A stretch of 64,000 nucleotides of DNA, from the NCBI GenBank assembly GCA_023846275.1, contig JAIUJO010000189.1:196501-260500 (forward strand), read 5' to 3'. The stretch comes from Vanilla planifolia (lineage: Eukaryota; Streptophyta; Magnoliopsida; Asparagales; Orchidaceae). The notes under the pieces were generated by a model that made no database searches, was not told the origin of the DNA, and worked only from the letters and a program-made list of their open reading frames with translations. Position numbers and translations under genes: made by a program. The number at the start of each line of letters is the position of its first letter. Position 1 is the stretch's first letter. This document shows, piece by piece, positions 48,371-63,547 of the stretch.

Positions 48371-50759
48371 GTCTAGAACTCTATGATAGGAACCTTATGC
48401 ACATCATTTTATGAATAAGGCTTGACCCTAATATATAGTTGGCTTTATTACCCATATCGAAAACATTTGCGAAGGATTGAATAGATTCTTATGTATATGA
48501 AGGAATGCCATAGTACTCTGATGTTATATAATTGTAGCTTAAAATATGATATTGATATTTAAAAGAGAACCTTAAGATACATATACTAGTTGTGTAGTAG
48601 TACTTAGCCAAATTCCTCCACTTCAGAATATGTGGGTCTCCTCAAAGGCATGTAAAGAGATTGCATGATTTAAAAAATCTTCTAGGAGAAAAGGAAAAGT
48701 ATGATTTTTATTATATTCAATGATTGAGGAAATGCAATTAGCCTTGTAAAGAACTTTGCTCATACAATTGAGTTGATTGATGGGGTATTATCAAAATTCT
48801 TATTATGGATATTTAAATAGACGTGCTAACAAAGTTAGCACTATTAACAAGCTCATAATATGCATTACTCTATTGAGTTTTCAAGTAAAATGATGGGAAG
48901 AAAAGATGCACAAAAAGAGTTAAAAATTTGAAGAGATTACCTGTGTAGATGTTCAAGACTCAATTATCCCACTAAAAGATTATTAAGATGTCGAGTCTGA
49001 TTAAGTACACTCTAGATGCATGTGAAGTTGAGCAGATCATATGTATTAAATTGTATATGAACCTATAAGATTTCAAAATCACAAGTCAAAGCAATGTGAA
49101 CTATTCAAATCTATTGGAAAATAGATGCTTGAGAGTTGAATCATATTTCTCTCACAATACGACAATAAGCACTGAAGGTTAATTGATGTAGACATGCAGA
49201 TCAAGCATCTATTGTTCTTATTTTTGATATACAAGTGGATGGTGGCACGTGGCTCAAAGGCCTATAAAGGGTCAAACAAGCTATCAGAATTTTGGTGAAA
49301 TCAAATGAAATATTTTAAGTGACTTGCAATCTATATTCTGTTTTATAAGCTACCATGACTTTGAGGATGTGAGTCACTTGTTGGTAGGGAAAGCTTGGAG
49401 CAGAAGTGATAAAAGTGATGTTTCTTTTTACAACTATCTATTTGAGTTCTAATGAAGATGTTTGTAAGTATGAAAAGGAGTTTTTTTATTTCTTTTGAAT
49501 TTGGGATTTTTACGTAAAATTGCCTTTTTTTATTATTCATGTATGTTTTTCCTTATTGTAATTTGTAAAGTTGTTTGTTATCACTTCAATAGGGTGAAAC
49601 AAATGGTAGATTAGTGAATCATCGATTTAAGGAGTTAGTTATTATTTATAAAGTTTCATCAGGAGTTTCACAGAAGTGCAGCTTTGAACATGCACATTAA
49701 TTCCTTCTTTACTCTCAATCTCTCTCCTATTTGCACGTCTCTCCCCTATTCTCTCTCACTTTAAACCTTTCCTTTCTCTTTCTCAATTTATTTTTCAATC
49801 AAGTTGTTTAGTAAGTCTTCCTGAACAAAACTAATTATAAATGTCGATTGAAAATACTTGCCGTCCCTTCCACCCCAACACAACAAAAAGGCATATTCAG
49901 TAAATAGTTAAATAGATGATGGTTTGTTCATGTCAATCTTAAATGCAACTTATTTCTCGTTCTTCATTTTTGAGAAATGAAAGTTCAAATGCAAAAGTAA
50001 TGCTTTCAGTTAGAACATTGCATCTGAAATGAAAGTTCCATCTTCTTTTGAGACTACTTTAGATTTAATACAAGTACGAATGAGGTATCCTTCAGTTGTG
50101 CTTTTATTATTTTGATACGTTGACTTACCATGAATAACGGATTCCTCCTATTATTAGTGTGGATGCACGATCTTGTAGGAAACTTCATCAAGCAATGAAG
50201 AGATCAGCGACTTGGGGGCAAAGCTTAGCTCAACGAAGACGAAACTAAATTGGTGCCGTGGGAGGTTGAAAGAGACTGTAGAGAGATGAAGCTCATGGAC
50301 AAACTATAAGGAAGCTTCCACTTTGTAAAAAAACCAACTTCACGCTTACGCACAGTATATTGTTGACTTGACCAAAAAAAATATGCAGAGAAAGATTGAG
50401 CCCTTCTTTCAAATAGGTACTTTTTCTACCTTGCTTCTTTGCTCACCTTTAGCTCCAGAAAATTATTTTTGTAAGATTTTTATTTTTAAATAATAATTTA
50501 AAAAATTTGAAGATTTTTTTGATTAATCTATCATGCAAAGTGCTTTAATTTATTTATTGTAGGACTTTTCTTAAAACAAAAATGGAATTCATTTTTCAAG
50601 ATCATGTCTATTTAAATTCATATGTTTTGAGAATGTCATATATTATTTTAATTTTTTATTAATATTTTTTACATTAAAATATTTATTATTATCAAAGGAT
50701 AGAGATTATTGAATTCATTAGTCCAAATAATGATATGTGATTTTGTTAATAATAGATAA
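48371..50759. other. AT-rich DNA, no recognised gene
   Basis: Nothing was identified with confidence. 50.4-50.76 kb may belong to the neighbouring gypsy fossil. Confidence 0.4.
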
Positions 50760-52620
50760 TTTAAATTGCTTATTTTGAGGATGAATGACTGCTAAATTTT
50801 AAACTTGTTTCAAAGTCTTGATCCATTATCTTTCAAAAAAAAAAAGTAAAGTTAGGTTTCATATCTAATATAATAGTTTTTGTGAACAATGTAATTTAAT
50901 AATCTGGTTCATATAGATATGAGCCAATATTTATGTTAAATAAGTTGTGTTAATGATAAGAAAATAAATATATTTTGTTAATCTATCTACAATCACTTAT
51001 ATTGAATCAAGACCTTTTAGTGATTAGGATAACTCTATCACAATATCTATAATCACTTCTTCTCATTTCTATTTATGAATGGGTGAAGGTTATAATTTTT
51101 CTCTTAGTTTTGTTATTCATCTTTGATTTATTGATAGATTAAACTTCTTAAACCACTTCGACACATTTTTTTATTCCAAGCCACCTATCACTTGCCACCT
51201 GTCAGCCACCTGCCACGTGCACAATAGGTTAATGAGTGTGTATATGGCCTTTCACGTGTAGAAGCTACACCCACTTGCATGTAGTAGTTCGTGTTTGAAT
51301 AGATGGTCTCATTGTAATGTAGAATTTGTAGAATTTTTTTGCTTGGTCAAAATTTACATGTTTTTTAGAAATTAAAATATTATGTATTTTATAATAAAAT
51401 ATTATATCAAAACATCTATATAAATTTATAAGAGTGTTATCTAAAATATTTTAAGACTCTTTAAATTTTAAAACTTTGTGAATTTAAAACTCTTTGAAAG
51501 AAACTTCTTGAGAAATTAATCTCCTAAATTACAAAAACCCTCATCTCCTTCATTTCTTCCTTAGTTGCTCATTGTTCTTACACTTCAATTTCTTTGTTGC
51601 AAATCAAAAAAAGGAATGCATACGATCGAAGGGCTTAATGTGAAAATACCTCACAAGCAAATCAATAAACTGTAAAAATATTATACTTAATTTCACATAA
51701 ATAATGTATTTATTATTTTGTACAAATATTATAAATGCCAAATCTAAGTCATGAACAAAGTAATTATTTTCACAATGCTTTAGTTGTTTGATCTATGTAT
51801 AATCACTTTTTTATTCTGCATGGACTCATAGCATAGACATTGTAAACATGCATCATTGTACACACGATATGCATCTATACATTCTAGAAGTGTCATTTTG
51901 CAACTAAATTTCATATCTTTAACTATTTAAAACCTATTTTCATAAATCGAGTCCAATTTATATTTAATTCTTTTTTAAGACAATCTAGTGATGGAGACGT
52001 TATATTTAATAATCTTTTCACATATTGTCTATAATAACTTATATATCGATCAAATTTCTTTTTTTATATTTGTATAAGTTTTGGTCAATTCATGATTATT
52101 AAAACAACATATTTCAAAATTCACATTTAGAGTATTTAGTATATAATTAGTTCTCTCTCGTAATTTGTAATACTATAAGTAAATATATAATATGTTCTAA
52201 AAATTTTTAATAAATCAAAATGTCATCTATGAATACAATTATAAACTAATCTAAATATTATAAAATATTGTGTTCATCAGATCTATGAGAGCTGATGATA
52301 CATTTACTAAATAATAACTTTAAAAATACATAATATTCTTGTCTTGTTTAAAAAATAACTTCAAAAATATCTCCATATTTTATTTTCAATTGGTGATAGG
52401 CAAATCATTGACCAATCTTAAAAAATATCATTAATTCTTAGAGTTCATCAAATAGACTATCAATTTTTAGTAAAAGATATTTATTCCATTGAAATCTTTT
52501 AGCCAATTAATTTTATTTCTCATGTTATTTTGAGTTAGTTAAATCATAATTTGCATGGTAAGCATAAATTTTTAAAATCCTTTAATGCATTGTAGTTTAA
52601 AAAATATCATAAATTATTTT
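50760..52620 (-). mobile_element. Ty3/gypsy pol fossil: reverse transcriptase to integrase
   Basis: On the minus strand the order is reverse transcriptase, then a connection region, then integrase, which is the Ty3/gypsy order. Reverse transcriptase text spans about 51.9-52.6 kb, with blocks resembling KIDSLFDEL, HQLKIKYGD, VFIDDILIY and YTKYSKCEF, then YYRQYVKRLL and LKKELNINWTRF. Integrase-like text spans about 50.76-51.0 kb, including AHIYMNQIIKLH and KPNFTFF blocks and a LAVIHP block. It is very decayed, with many interruptions, and no LTRs were found. By its state it is much older than the copia element. Confidence 0.75.
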
Positions 52621-52784
52621 TAGTTTTAAAAATTTTGTAATGATAATTTTGGTAAATACTTAATATATTTAAGCTAACTCTATGAGATCGACTATTCAAG
52701 AATCTGAGACAAGCATCCCCCGTTCATGACCTCAATATTTTTGTCATATTTTTTATTTTTCTCTTCTAATTTGTACACTTGTTC

Positions 52785-52818
<34 letters not shown>

Positions 52819-53085
52819 TTATCTTCTCATAATTTGAAATATATGTATTAAATAATTATAAGTTTTATAAGATTAGTTGTAATTGTTAAAATTGAATTTG
52901 AATCATTTTATATTGATGGCATTAATAGTATTATTTGGGATAATTATATCAAAAGTTTAGAATTTAACAAATTTACATAATTGAGTAGGACAATGAATAG
53001 AATATCCTTTTGCTCAATTTCTTTTCCAATTGAATGGTATACCACTTTAGCTTTATTTGATAAAGACCAGCTTTTCATAAAAAAA
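52498..53085. repeat. Dispersed repeat, copy 1 (part of the gypsy fossil)
   Basis: About 590 bases matching 55568-56175 in the same orientation, 3.07 kb apart. Shared landmarks are a ttttattctcat-like start, tttgtacacttgtt followed by a TA microsatellite, and ggtatacc...ttag near the end. It overlaps the 5' side of the minus-strand reverse transcriptase. Confidence 0.75.
52787..52815. repeat. TA microsatellite
   Basis: About 14 TA units inside the dispersed repeat. Confidence 0.9.
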
Positions 53086-55567
53086 ATGGATAATATTTTT
53101 TCAATTCTACATAACAAAATATATGTGACAAAATAATATATCATAACTTATAACAAGATAACTAATATATAATATACTCGACTTCAAAACAATTGATTTA
53201 TCATTAACAATAAAAAAATATCGAGTCCACGGCAAAGTTATTTAACCTAATCTCATAATATTAGCTTGGTATTAAAAAAATCATGTGTATAATATAAAAA
53301 TGGTTGTTAGAAGTTTCCTACATGTCCTCTCATGATGTCTTATGCTTCTTTTCCAAAACACATTGGTTCACATATGGTACATTTATTTTATGTTGATTCG
53401 TTTAAATGATTAAAAAAATGTATAAAAACATTTAAACTAAAGAAATTAAAAATTGTGAATGACAAAGTTTTGATATTTTTAAGATTATGTTTTTGAAAAA
53501 AAGTTTACATCAAACATAGGAAAGATACCAATAATATTTGCAATCACAAAGTCAAATCATGTATTATGATATTGAATTCAGGATAGTGATTGGGAGTTTG
53601 GAAGATTTGTGGTAAAATGATGCAAGCACATAATAATTCATTTATTATTAATGGATATGCTTTAAATGGATTATAAAAATGGAATTTATTTTTGTACAAG
53701 TTCAATTAGTAAATAATTAATAAAACAATTTGTAGATTTTCTTAATTAATCTATCATGTAAAATTTAAAAGATAATATTTTAAGTTTGTTATTAAAAGAA
53801 TGTAATTAGATGGTAGAGAATATCAAAAAAACATATTATAATATGACTTTTTGTATAAAGGGTGGGTCTTATGTGTGTCACTTTTTTTTTTAACTTTTTA
53901 AAGCTAAAAATAATTTGTATTTTAATAAAAACGTTTCATTAAATTTTTATCCCTTCGCAAATAAAATTAATTATTCAAAATACTTTTATAAAACTATATA
54001 TTCAAACATACAAATTATATTTAAATATAGTATTAACCAATTATAATTTAATAGTAGTGCAATTACAAGGAAGCACAATAAAAGAAAGTTTGAAGAATAT
54101 TTTTGAAATGGGTCCATAGACATGATAAGAATAATGAACTAATGATTATTGATTTCATTCTCCAAATAATAAAATTATTGCTCATCACCACCATCAAGTA
54201 GCCTTCAAACTTATTGAGTTGACAACTCATGTGACATGTTCTTTTCATTATTGACACTCACTCTTAGAGATCAATACTATTCTCAAGCCAACAACCTCCA
54301 AACATGTGTCTCTAACAAATAGGCAAATCATGGTTTAATTAAAAAAAGTTTAAGTAAAATAAAAATAAACAAACATAATAAGAACATATTAATTTTTTAG
54401 ATGATTTAATTTCTTATTCTTAAATTCATATCTACCCTTTAGACATTTTTCTTGGGCCAATCACTTCTCCTTTCTTTTATCGTAAGTGTTGGCAAAGAAT
54501 GTTTACAATAGTTTTTTTTTCCAGAGAAAAAAATATAAGCCTTAAATTCCCTTCACACAAGGTTCAAAAGTAAACACCTACCCACACAAGGTTAAAAGTG
54601 GAAACCATTTCTATAAAAAATTATTAAAATAGGCTCTCTTTTCTCATATAAGGCTTAAAGCAAACACCTCTAAATCCTAGTTGGATTAAGCCAAATTCAA
54701 TAATAACAATAAAAAAATTTTACATAAACTCACTAAAAATTAATAGAGTGAAACATATATATATAACTTTAAAAAATGATGCCAATTAGGTATATAACTT
54801 CTGATTGCAACATCAAAATTTGTAAGTAGTTAGTGCATTTATTCAATGCAATGGGTTTTTCCATCTATTTATAGAACTAATGTGGTTGTTTGTAATTCTT
54901 AGAAACTATCAATTTTAGCTTACCAACCTCCCAAGTCTTCTAAGATATTTTCATATTCTTGATTAATAACTTAATCCTTGTTAGCAATGCTTCAATGAGA
55001 AAATATAAATAGCCAATTAGCCATGCTAGACTTTACGACCCATTAGTCGATTTGAACATGTTCTATATTTTGTGCATTTTCGATCCATCAAATTTCACAA
55101 ACTATTTATCAAATTAAACGTTGTACCATTTAATGATGATCAAAATTGTTCATCAAACATTTCTATAGCCTTTTGCTATTGCTCAATTTTGAGTTGCTAA
55201 CAATGAGATTATCCATGAAATAGTTTAATAATTTTTTAAAAGAACTGAAGTTTTAGTATATTTTTATTTAATATTTATTAGATGGTCAAATAATTATCAT
55301 ATCATTACTAAACTAGTTATCCAAAGTCTATTAAATAGACTAATTGGAATTTTATAGAGGTTGATTTTGGCAACCCCATATGGCCATTAATAAACTAAGC
55401 TAACAGATAATCCAATTTTTTATGGACTAGCCATCAGTCAATTATCGAATGTTTTGATGATTTTTCAAAAGAATATACAAATGATGGCTGAGTTTAAACT
55501 AATAAGTATTTCTTAATAGAATGTTTAATATCTATTAGAGAACTAGTCAAATGTTTAATTCTTTATT
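53086..55567. other. AT-rich DNA between the repeat copies, no gene recognised
   Basis: No coding signal was found. It may be the body of a decayed retroelement, but I see no motif to support that. Confidence 0.35.
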
Positions 55568-56175
55568 AATGAAAGGACTTTTAGCCAACTAATTTTATTT
55601 CTCATATTATTTAAGTGTGCTAAATTTTCAAAAGAATAATAAAATGCAAAATTTTAAAAATCCTTTAATAAAATGTTGTTTTAAAAATATGGTAGACATT
55701 TTAGTTTTAAAAACTATCTAATAATAATTTTAATAAATATTTAACATTTTTAAGCTACTTTATCAAGTTAATTGTTCAAGAATCTAAAATAATCATTCCT
55801 ATAGTTCATATGAATATTTTTCATTTAGTTTTCATCTAATTTGTACACTTGTTCTTTCATAATTCTTGAATAATATATATCTATGAACATATATACATCT
55901 TTCAATAATCATTTATCTAATCTTATTTATATGAGTATATATGTATATATATATATATATATAATATTTATTATTTCTTATAAGATTGATTACAAAAATT
56001 ATGATTGAATTTGAATTATTTTGGAGTGGTTAAAATTTTAATATGATTTATGATCATTATATCAAGAGTTTCGAATACAATGATTAATACCTTTCTTAGT
56101 TGAATAGAGATTCCTTTCGCATGTTTCTTTACTAATTGATTGGTATACCTTTTAGTTGTCTAAGAGAAAAGCCAA
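55568..56175. repeat. Dispersed repeat, copy 2
   Basis: Matches 52498-53085 with moderate divergence, including a TA microsatellite at about 55943-55963. It ends about 75 bases before the solo copia LTR. Confidence 0.75.
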
Positions 56176-56249
56176 TTTAGATGATTTTAAAAGATAAAAT
56201 ATGTTTTCACTTTCACATAATAACCAATATTTTATTTATTAAACCTAGT

Positions 56250-57826
56250 GTTTGATGAGTCAAGCATAAATGTTTATATCTCACATAGGCTTGTTTCAAG
56301 TAAAATTATTAATATTCAATTAAGTCAAGCCAAGAACTTTAAATGTCTAAAATAGTGGTCTTCAAGGCCCTTGGAGTCATGGCAAGCTTCAAGAAAATTG
56401 AAGACATGCACTAAAAGTTTATACTTGAATTTCTTTTTATTTTTTTTGAATTTGATAGTCTAAATTTTGAGATGATGTGGCACACTTGTAGTAGTAATAT
56501 TTGAAAATGTTATAACTTTAATAATGGTTGAATTTTGATTTTTGGGCTATGCATTATTGATGAAAAGTATAGACATTGGCATTTGATTTTTTAAAATTAT
56601 TTAGGAATTATTTTTCATGAATTTCTTTCCATAGTCACTTAGGAGACATGTCATACTATCATAATATAAAATTATATGAGTATACTTATATTCAAAATTT
56701 TGGCACAAACATTCCCACAAAGAAAAATAAAACCATTTTAGTCTCGGGCTTTTTCACTATAGAATAGGGCGGGTCGACCCGACCTGACCGTTGGTCCGTC
56801 CAGGATTTAGGGATTTAAAAAAATAAAATAAAAATTGTTCGATAGACCCGAAGGGGCGAGTGAAGCCCGAAGGAGAAGGAAGAAGGCCACAGGGAAAGCT
56901 GAACGAAACAATGCAAAATCATATCAACTAGGACCAACTGATCAAATCTTGGTCAAGGAAGGAGGGAGCCAACCCCAAATAGCTCGAGAGACATATGAAC
57001 CGAAACCCTTATAGAGGGCAATGGCAACATAATTTTAGCAATATGGAACAAAATTCCCCTCTGATTGTCAATGAAGGCAAAAGGGCTAGCACGATCCGAC
57101 GGCTTTGGTTAATGAAGGTAAAATGCTGCAAGTAAACAGTAAAAATGACAAGAAAAAGTTTTGAACCTAAGGCAGTTTTGTGAGACGATGCGGAATCACT
57201 ACAGTAAGTTTCTAATTCAATTAATTTATGGACAAATTACACAAATAAATTCAAAACAACCTACGCGCCATCCAATGGCCTTGATTAATCTTGAACGATA
57301 AAATCAGGATTCAATAAAAAACATCCATTTCAAGATTGAAATCGAACGGTGACTATTATGTATCTATTACCCAAACAGCTAGTTCATTTAGAGTTGTTGT
57401 GAGTTGATTTCGAGCTCAAATTTGAGCTCTATAAATAAGAAAGGATGAAGAACTCCAAGAGGTTACAATTTCTATGTTCTTAAAGCTTTCAAATCACAAT
57501 TTTAAGTTATTACAAGTGCATACAGTGCTTCCAAACTCACAAAGTGAAAGTTGCGAGAAGGAACCCGAAATTGGAGGTTTTGCTTCAACTATTTTCAATT
57601 TTCTATTCCTCTCTTTTTTAAGTTTTTTCTTTGTAATTTTTGTTGTATTAAGTGTGCCTCATACTTTTAATTACCTTAAGTTGTATTTTGTTGCCAATTT
57701 TTGTATTTGTTTCCTTGGTGTAAGGGCATCCCAACAAATATGCAAAAGCTGGAGTTTTGAGTTGAGCCCGAAAAAAGAATTCACCACCCTTCTTGTGGAT
57801 TTATTTTAAGCACAAAGAACTTCAAC
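56250..57826 (+). repeat. Solo LTR related to the copia element
   Basis: Matches the 5' LTR at 15535-17430 from tgtttgatg to aagcacaaagaacttcaa, with an internal deletion in the last third. No gag or pol follows and no partner LTR is present, so it is a solo LTR left by recombination between element ends, or a fragment. Orientation is the same as in the complete element. Confidence 0.87.
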
Positions 57827-58003
57827 TTTAAATTTTCTTTCTTTAAAAACGAAAAAAACCCACTTTTTCATAACAACTTTTTTCATAATAATACTTAGAA
57901 GATGATAATAATTTTTTAATTGCCAAGAAAAATTTATAATATATTATGAAAAATTAAAAAAATGCTATTCAATGAATTTTGTTATTTCCTTTTGAAATAC
58001 GAG

Positions 58004-58450
58004 TGTTATAGGTTACATAAAATTAATTTTATCACTGATAATAATAATTTATTTCAATTAAGATCAAATTATGTTCATTTATTGAATCAAATTTTTTTAA
58101 ATTTAATATTATGTTTATTTGCCACTAATCATTATTTGTGAGATGTAAGCTAACAAACACTCAACATAAAGGTTTCTAACCACTGGCAAGTGGTATTAAC
58201 ATTAGTGGACAATTGAGCTCAATTATGACATAGAAATGGTAGTTTGATATTGGTGGCAGTGGGATTAGTATTTTTTCCAAACTATGATGACATTCTAATA
58301 ATGGTGAAAATCTATAGCGATACCATTATGTTAGAGAATTGTTGGTTAGTAGTGATGGGTGATATTTTGATCACAAGTGATACTTATTGAGCGATAGTAA
58401 TGAGTGCATTGGCCTGACCAATGGCAATGTCTAACATTGATAGAAAACTA
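58004..58450. repeat. Direct repeat, copy 1
   Basis: About 450 bases nearly identical in layout to 63548-64000, starting gagtgttata and ending near atgtctaacattgatagaaaa. The true right end is unknown, because copy 2 runs off the window. Confidence 0.88.
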
Positions 58451-61400
58451 ATGATCATGATTAATACAATGAGGATGGTTAATGCCTACCTTAACCTTGA
58501 TTATTAGCTTTTCATTAACCCCTTTTTAAACTATTGCATAGCAAGTCATGCACATGTTTTGTTGCCTCTCTTAATAATCTTAACAAACTTGAAAAGTAAA
58601 CCATAAACTCAATTAACACTAAAGTTAGCTAAACCATTATTGATTATTGTTGTCACTATTTCCATGGTTAAGTAATAACTCTACCATCGATAAATTGCCA
58701 TGCCTTAGTACCTAAGGCCATCACTATCATAAGTTAACTTGGCTTACCAATTACAATTGTAAACTACTATCAACAATGATAAAAGTGTTATTAAAATAAT
58801 CCACAAATCTTTTGACATAGTAAAAAAAAAGACTAGTGAAAAATTGATTACTTGTGTTAGGATCTAGTTGGATGTTAATTAACCTAGTTGATGATTTTGC
58901 CAAAAATAGCCTTATGTGATTTTAGTAGATTAACTTAAGTCACACCTTCAAACCTATCATGTCAAACATAAAGTTAAGGACTAAGGTTTTATTTTAACTA
59001 TAGTGGTTAACATTTGATAAGTTAACAAAAAAATTACATAAACCATGATAAAAGAAAAATTGGGTAAATCATGATAAAACTAATTCTGACATAATCAACT
59101 TAATAAACCTAACTTCTTTTTTAAATATTTGACTAAATTAATGTAATCGAATCTCTTATTAATTCCTCTTTTTCTCTTACTTTTAAAACTTATCTTTAGT
59201 GACAAATGAATTATCTTACATCATATATAGGATTATTAATAATTCAATCTCAATTTGACTCAATTCTAATCTAAGATCATCATAAAAATGTTCAATTCAA
59301 ACTTTAAACTTAGCTTAAGCAGTAAATGTGTTTCTTAATTCAAATATAACTCAAGGCAAACACTGTTCAACTTTTTATTAAAGTTCAACCTTTTTTTATT
59401 AAATTGTTGATGCTAAATACATAAACACATTTTTTTGTTTTTATTGAATAAATATAAATCGTTAACTTTGTTCACTTAAATGAATGTTGGATCGTCTTCA
59501 ACCATATGTTAATATCTAAACAATGTGGTTCTCAACCCAAAATACAAGTTTTAACCATTATCAGCTCATAGCTGGATTTTGACCGTTACTTAAACTAAAC
59601 ATAAAGTCTTTCTCATTTCTTGACATTTCTTGCTCTACATTGTACGAATCTTTACAAAAAAAATAAAAAAGATTAAAAATAAAAATTACAAAAGCAAACA
59701 AGTTAATGAAACAATAACTCTTAATAGTTTGTTGTGATATCCCTTAATGTGACATTTATTTACTATAGATTGATGGGCATTTAACATTTTTATTAGTTTA
59801 AATCTATTCCTTAGAAGTATTGGTTATGTATGTCCCTTTTATAAATTGGATCCCTTTGTTTGTGCTTCTAGTGATTATAGATAATGTAATTTTATGTTTT
59901 TTTTATAATTTTCAACCTCCAAATCTAGGTGTGCAATACGAAATCATTTTAAAATTGTGTGTTTCTCCTATAACGAATAGTGAATTAAACCTTTTATTAA
60001 AATTCCTAAAATAATATTTTATTCTTAAAATATCTTTTATTTCTTATCTAATACTCTTTTATCTATTCTTTATCTTCAGTTATGAAATTAATCAAAATTT
60101 TTAAGACTTAATAATTTTAATTCAACAAAACTAATATTTTGATAATCATTAAAACTAAATTAATAAAAAAAGCATCAATCTAAGCCAATTAGTCTAAGAA
60201 ATTATTAAAATCGCAAATAAAATCAAACGTTGCTATTTCATTCTTAACTTTATTGTAGATTTTCATATAACTATTCTTGTAGTTTATAGAATGTAATAGT
60301 CTTCTATTTAATCTATTCTCTTTTATATATATTGATTTTTTTGTAAAACATTATCTATGAGAGATAAGCTTTAGATCCTAATCATAATAGTTTCCTAAAT
60401 TATTAAGAAAAAAAATTATGCAGTGTCAATCCTATTTGACCAATCAAATTAATTCTTCTATATATGTTGCAATGTGTTTAACTCAATCCTAAAAGCCTCT
60501 TTAAATTCTCAATTTAGTTTCGTCTTAATTGCATTGTAAAATATTACAATATTTAAGTTGTTAAGACAAGTAATAAGAAAAATATTAAATATTGAGTTGA
60601 AGATAAAGGTTTAATATTAGTATAAATTATTTTTTTAAATTAAAATAAATTAATTAACATTATAATGGAACGAAATTAGGTTAAGAAAATTTGAAAAAAA
60701 TAATGTAATTTTTTTCTCAAAAATGTATTCAAAGATTATAACTAGATTATATAAATTTCTTAAATAAAAATTAGAATGATTTTAAACAAGAAAAAAATTT
60801 AAGATTCTAAATATTTATATTCCAGATGTTTTAAATATAAACAGATAGACAACTCTCTCAATTATCCTTTAGATCTTAATAGTAAGTTAAGTTGAATTAA
60901 AAAGCAAGCTAGTTTATGTGGATTAAGTGAAATATATGTTATTTATATAAGTTATAATAAAAAATTCTTAAGGTTTTAGTCATTATAGAAAAAATTAAAA
61001 ATTGATATAAAAGGAAAAAAAATTTGACTATTCACAAGCTTAAATCTCTTTCAATTTCAAATCCTGTCAACTGATAGCATAATCCTTCATAAAGATAAAT
61101 TGCTCATATTATGATAATTTACAAGCCTTGTGATCATAATTTTAGATTAGAGCATTAAGTGGTTGGGATACTACAAAATCTTTACTTCGATATGAAAAAC
61201 TTATATAAATAAGTAGGGCTATTAGAAGATTAGTCACACTAGTCCTAAGCTACAAGAGATGGGTAAGTAAGGTAGTGGTGAGGATGCTTAACTACAAGCA
61301 TCATAGAGGATGTCAAGTGATGGCTAGGAAGCCAAAGCCATTAGTGAGGAGGGGTTGGCCTCAAGTATAGACAAGGAGGACAAGCATAAATTGATGTAAT

Positions 61401-63547
61401 TGTGAGTGGTGGCTGACACAAATGACAACATTGTAACCCAAGGACATGATATGCAGTGAGGAGAATGTAATAAGCTAGAGGCATAACTATCATAATGCTT
61501 GGATGTGCATCATGGGGATGAGAAACTAGAGGCTAGATTCTAAAGTGTAACATGGGTATGAGCGGTGGATAGTTCAGGTTCAAGGCAAATGACATTGGAT
61601 TTGTGGAGTGATCAACAAGGTGCGGCCATTTGGTTATAGTAAGGTAAGCAACACAACAATGGAAAGAAAGGGGTGGAGTGAAAAAGTTGTGAGGACGACA
61701 CAATTGTTTGGTGACGCTGCCAATCAACAAAAACAATCTCAAAAAGGAGGAGATGGAGAACCATGTCGAATTATAACTCGGACATGGAGAATGTCGGCGT
61801 ATGTTTTCTTGGAAAATTTTAATTATGCACCCATGAATCAAAACATCTTAATACCTTTCAATCCATATAATTATCTTTAAATATGTTACAAAATATGGTT
61901 TAGTTGTACTTAAAAAAGATAAAAAAATAATTATCTTAAAAACTAATAAAATAATTAAAACATGAAGAGAACTCTATAAGATTACAGCTTAAAGAAACAA
62001 TTCTATCTCTAAAATCCATTTAATAAGGCCTCATTTCTTGAACATTTTAAGCTCACATTTGGAATTTGGTCTATAATTAACCTTGAACTTAGAGTTTTTG
62101 CATTTTGGGCTTTTGTGGATCTGCTTATTATGTTACATCAAAGATGTTAGATTTATTTTATATTTCAAAAAAAATTTGTAAAAAAATTCAGCTCAAAATT
62201 TAAATTTTTAATAGTTTTCTTGCTTAAAGCTCGTGAAAAAAAAACTAAAGTAGCTAATATGAAAGTGTAAATTTTCGAAGGATTTGGCTAGGAAAAATAT
62301 TAATAGTTAAGACTATTTAATTTCTTTGACAATACCATTATCAAGACTATGAAATTGTCATCCTTCAAAATAATCAATTGCTATAACTTTAAGAAACCAA
62401 TTTTTTTTATTGACATAAGTTTTATATATATATATATATATATATTATTCTATATTTTAATTTATAAGAAAAATTTATAACTTACATAAAAAGGCAAAAG
62501 AATAATTTGATGCTCATAGTTTCCAATATGTTTAAGTTATTAGTAGAAATAAAATTTAGAATTTAATGAATAAGATTATGTATTAGAATGTATTGTCTTG
62601 AAAACTTTGTTATCATCAAATACAAAAAATATATATATGACACTTCATAGTTTATTTAAAATTATTTAAAAAACTTAATATCAATGCTTTTGTTGTAAAA
62701 TTAATGTTTGATACATTTATTAGAAATATTTTTAATGTATAGAATTTATTATTATGTAGAGTTTATTTATATGAAGGAAATTTGTAGATTAAGTATATTG
62801 TAAATAACTTAACAAATAATACGTTTTCTTTGCTTTTTGAAATCAAGTTCGATATTGTTGATAGTATATTGGACGATGAATATTCAAGTAATGTTTTGCA
62901 TATATTTTTAGTTTATTGGAACGATCACTCATTATTTGAGGATACTTAGGTAACCATAAATCTAAGGATGCCGCTTAACCCTTTCATTATTGCAATACAA
63001 ATAATAAGCATTAGATAGATAAATCAATAATTACAATTTGAAGTATTTTAATTCCCAAAGTGAGAAGTTGATGATATGATTATTCATTAAAAATTATTCT
63101 GTATTAACCTTTTTCATATCATTTTAACACTATAATTAACAAAAACGTATACAAAAATCAAATAATAAAATATATGTAATAAAGAAGCTATATTATGTGA
63201 AAGTAAATAGTATCATAACTAAAATATAATAGTCACCAAAATATATACATAACCTTAGATATACAAAACTCAAAAGCAACACAACTATGTAATAGTTTAA
63301 TAAATCAGATTCTCATCCATGATCTAAAAGTTTCAATCTCAATAATTGATGGACACAAAAGATTATAATGCACACATTGCATCAAGCAATAAAATATGTA
63401 TGTAAGAATGCATGATGTATATATCGGTTCCATGAAGTTCATTTCAAGCCAAGCATGATGAATTATCCAAACTTCATGTTTGACTTGTTAATGAAAAAAA
63501 CTTATCTAAACTGTTCAAGCACATTTCATGTAATAAACAAACTTATC
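58451..63547. other. AT-rich DNA between the direct repeats
   Basis: About 5.1 kb with no gene or retroelement motif that I recognise. 61.2-61.8 kb is less AT-rich and has a frame at 61608-61880 with no family signal. A TA microsatellite lies at about 62422-62446. Confidence 0.4.
62422..62446. repeat. TA microsatellite
   Basis: About 12 TA units. Confidence 0.9.
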
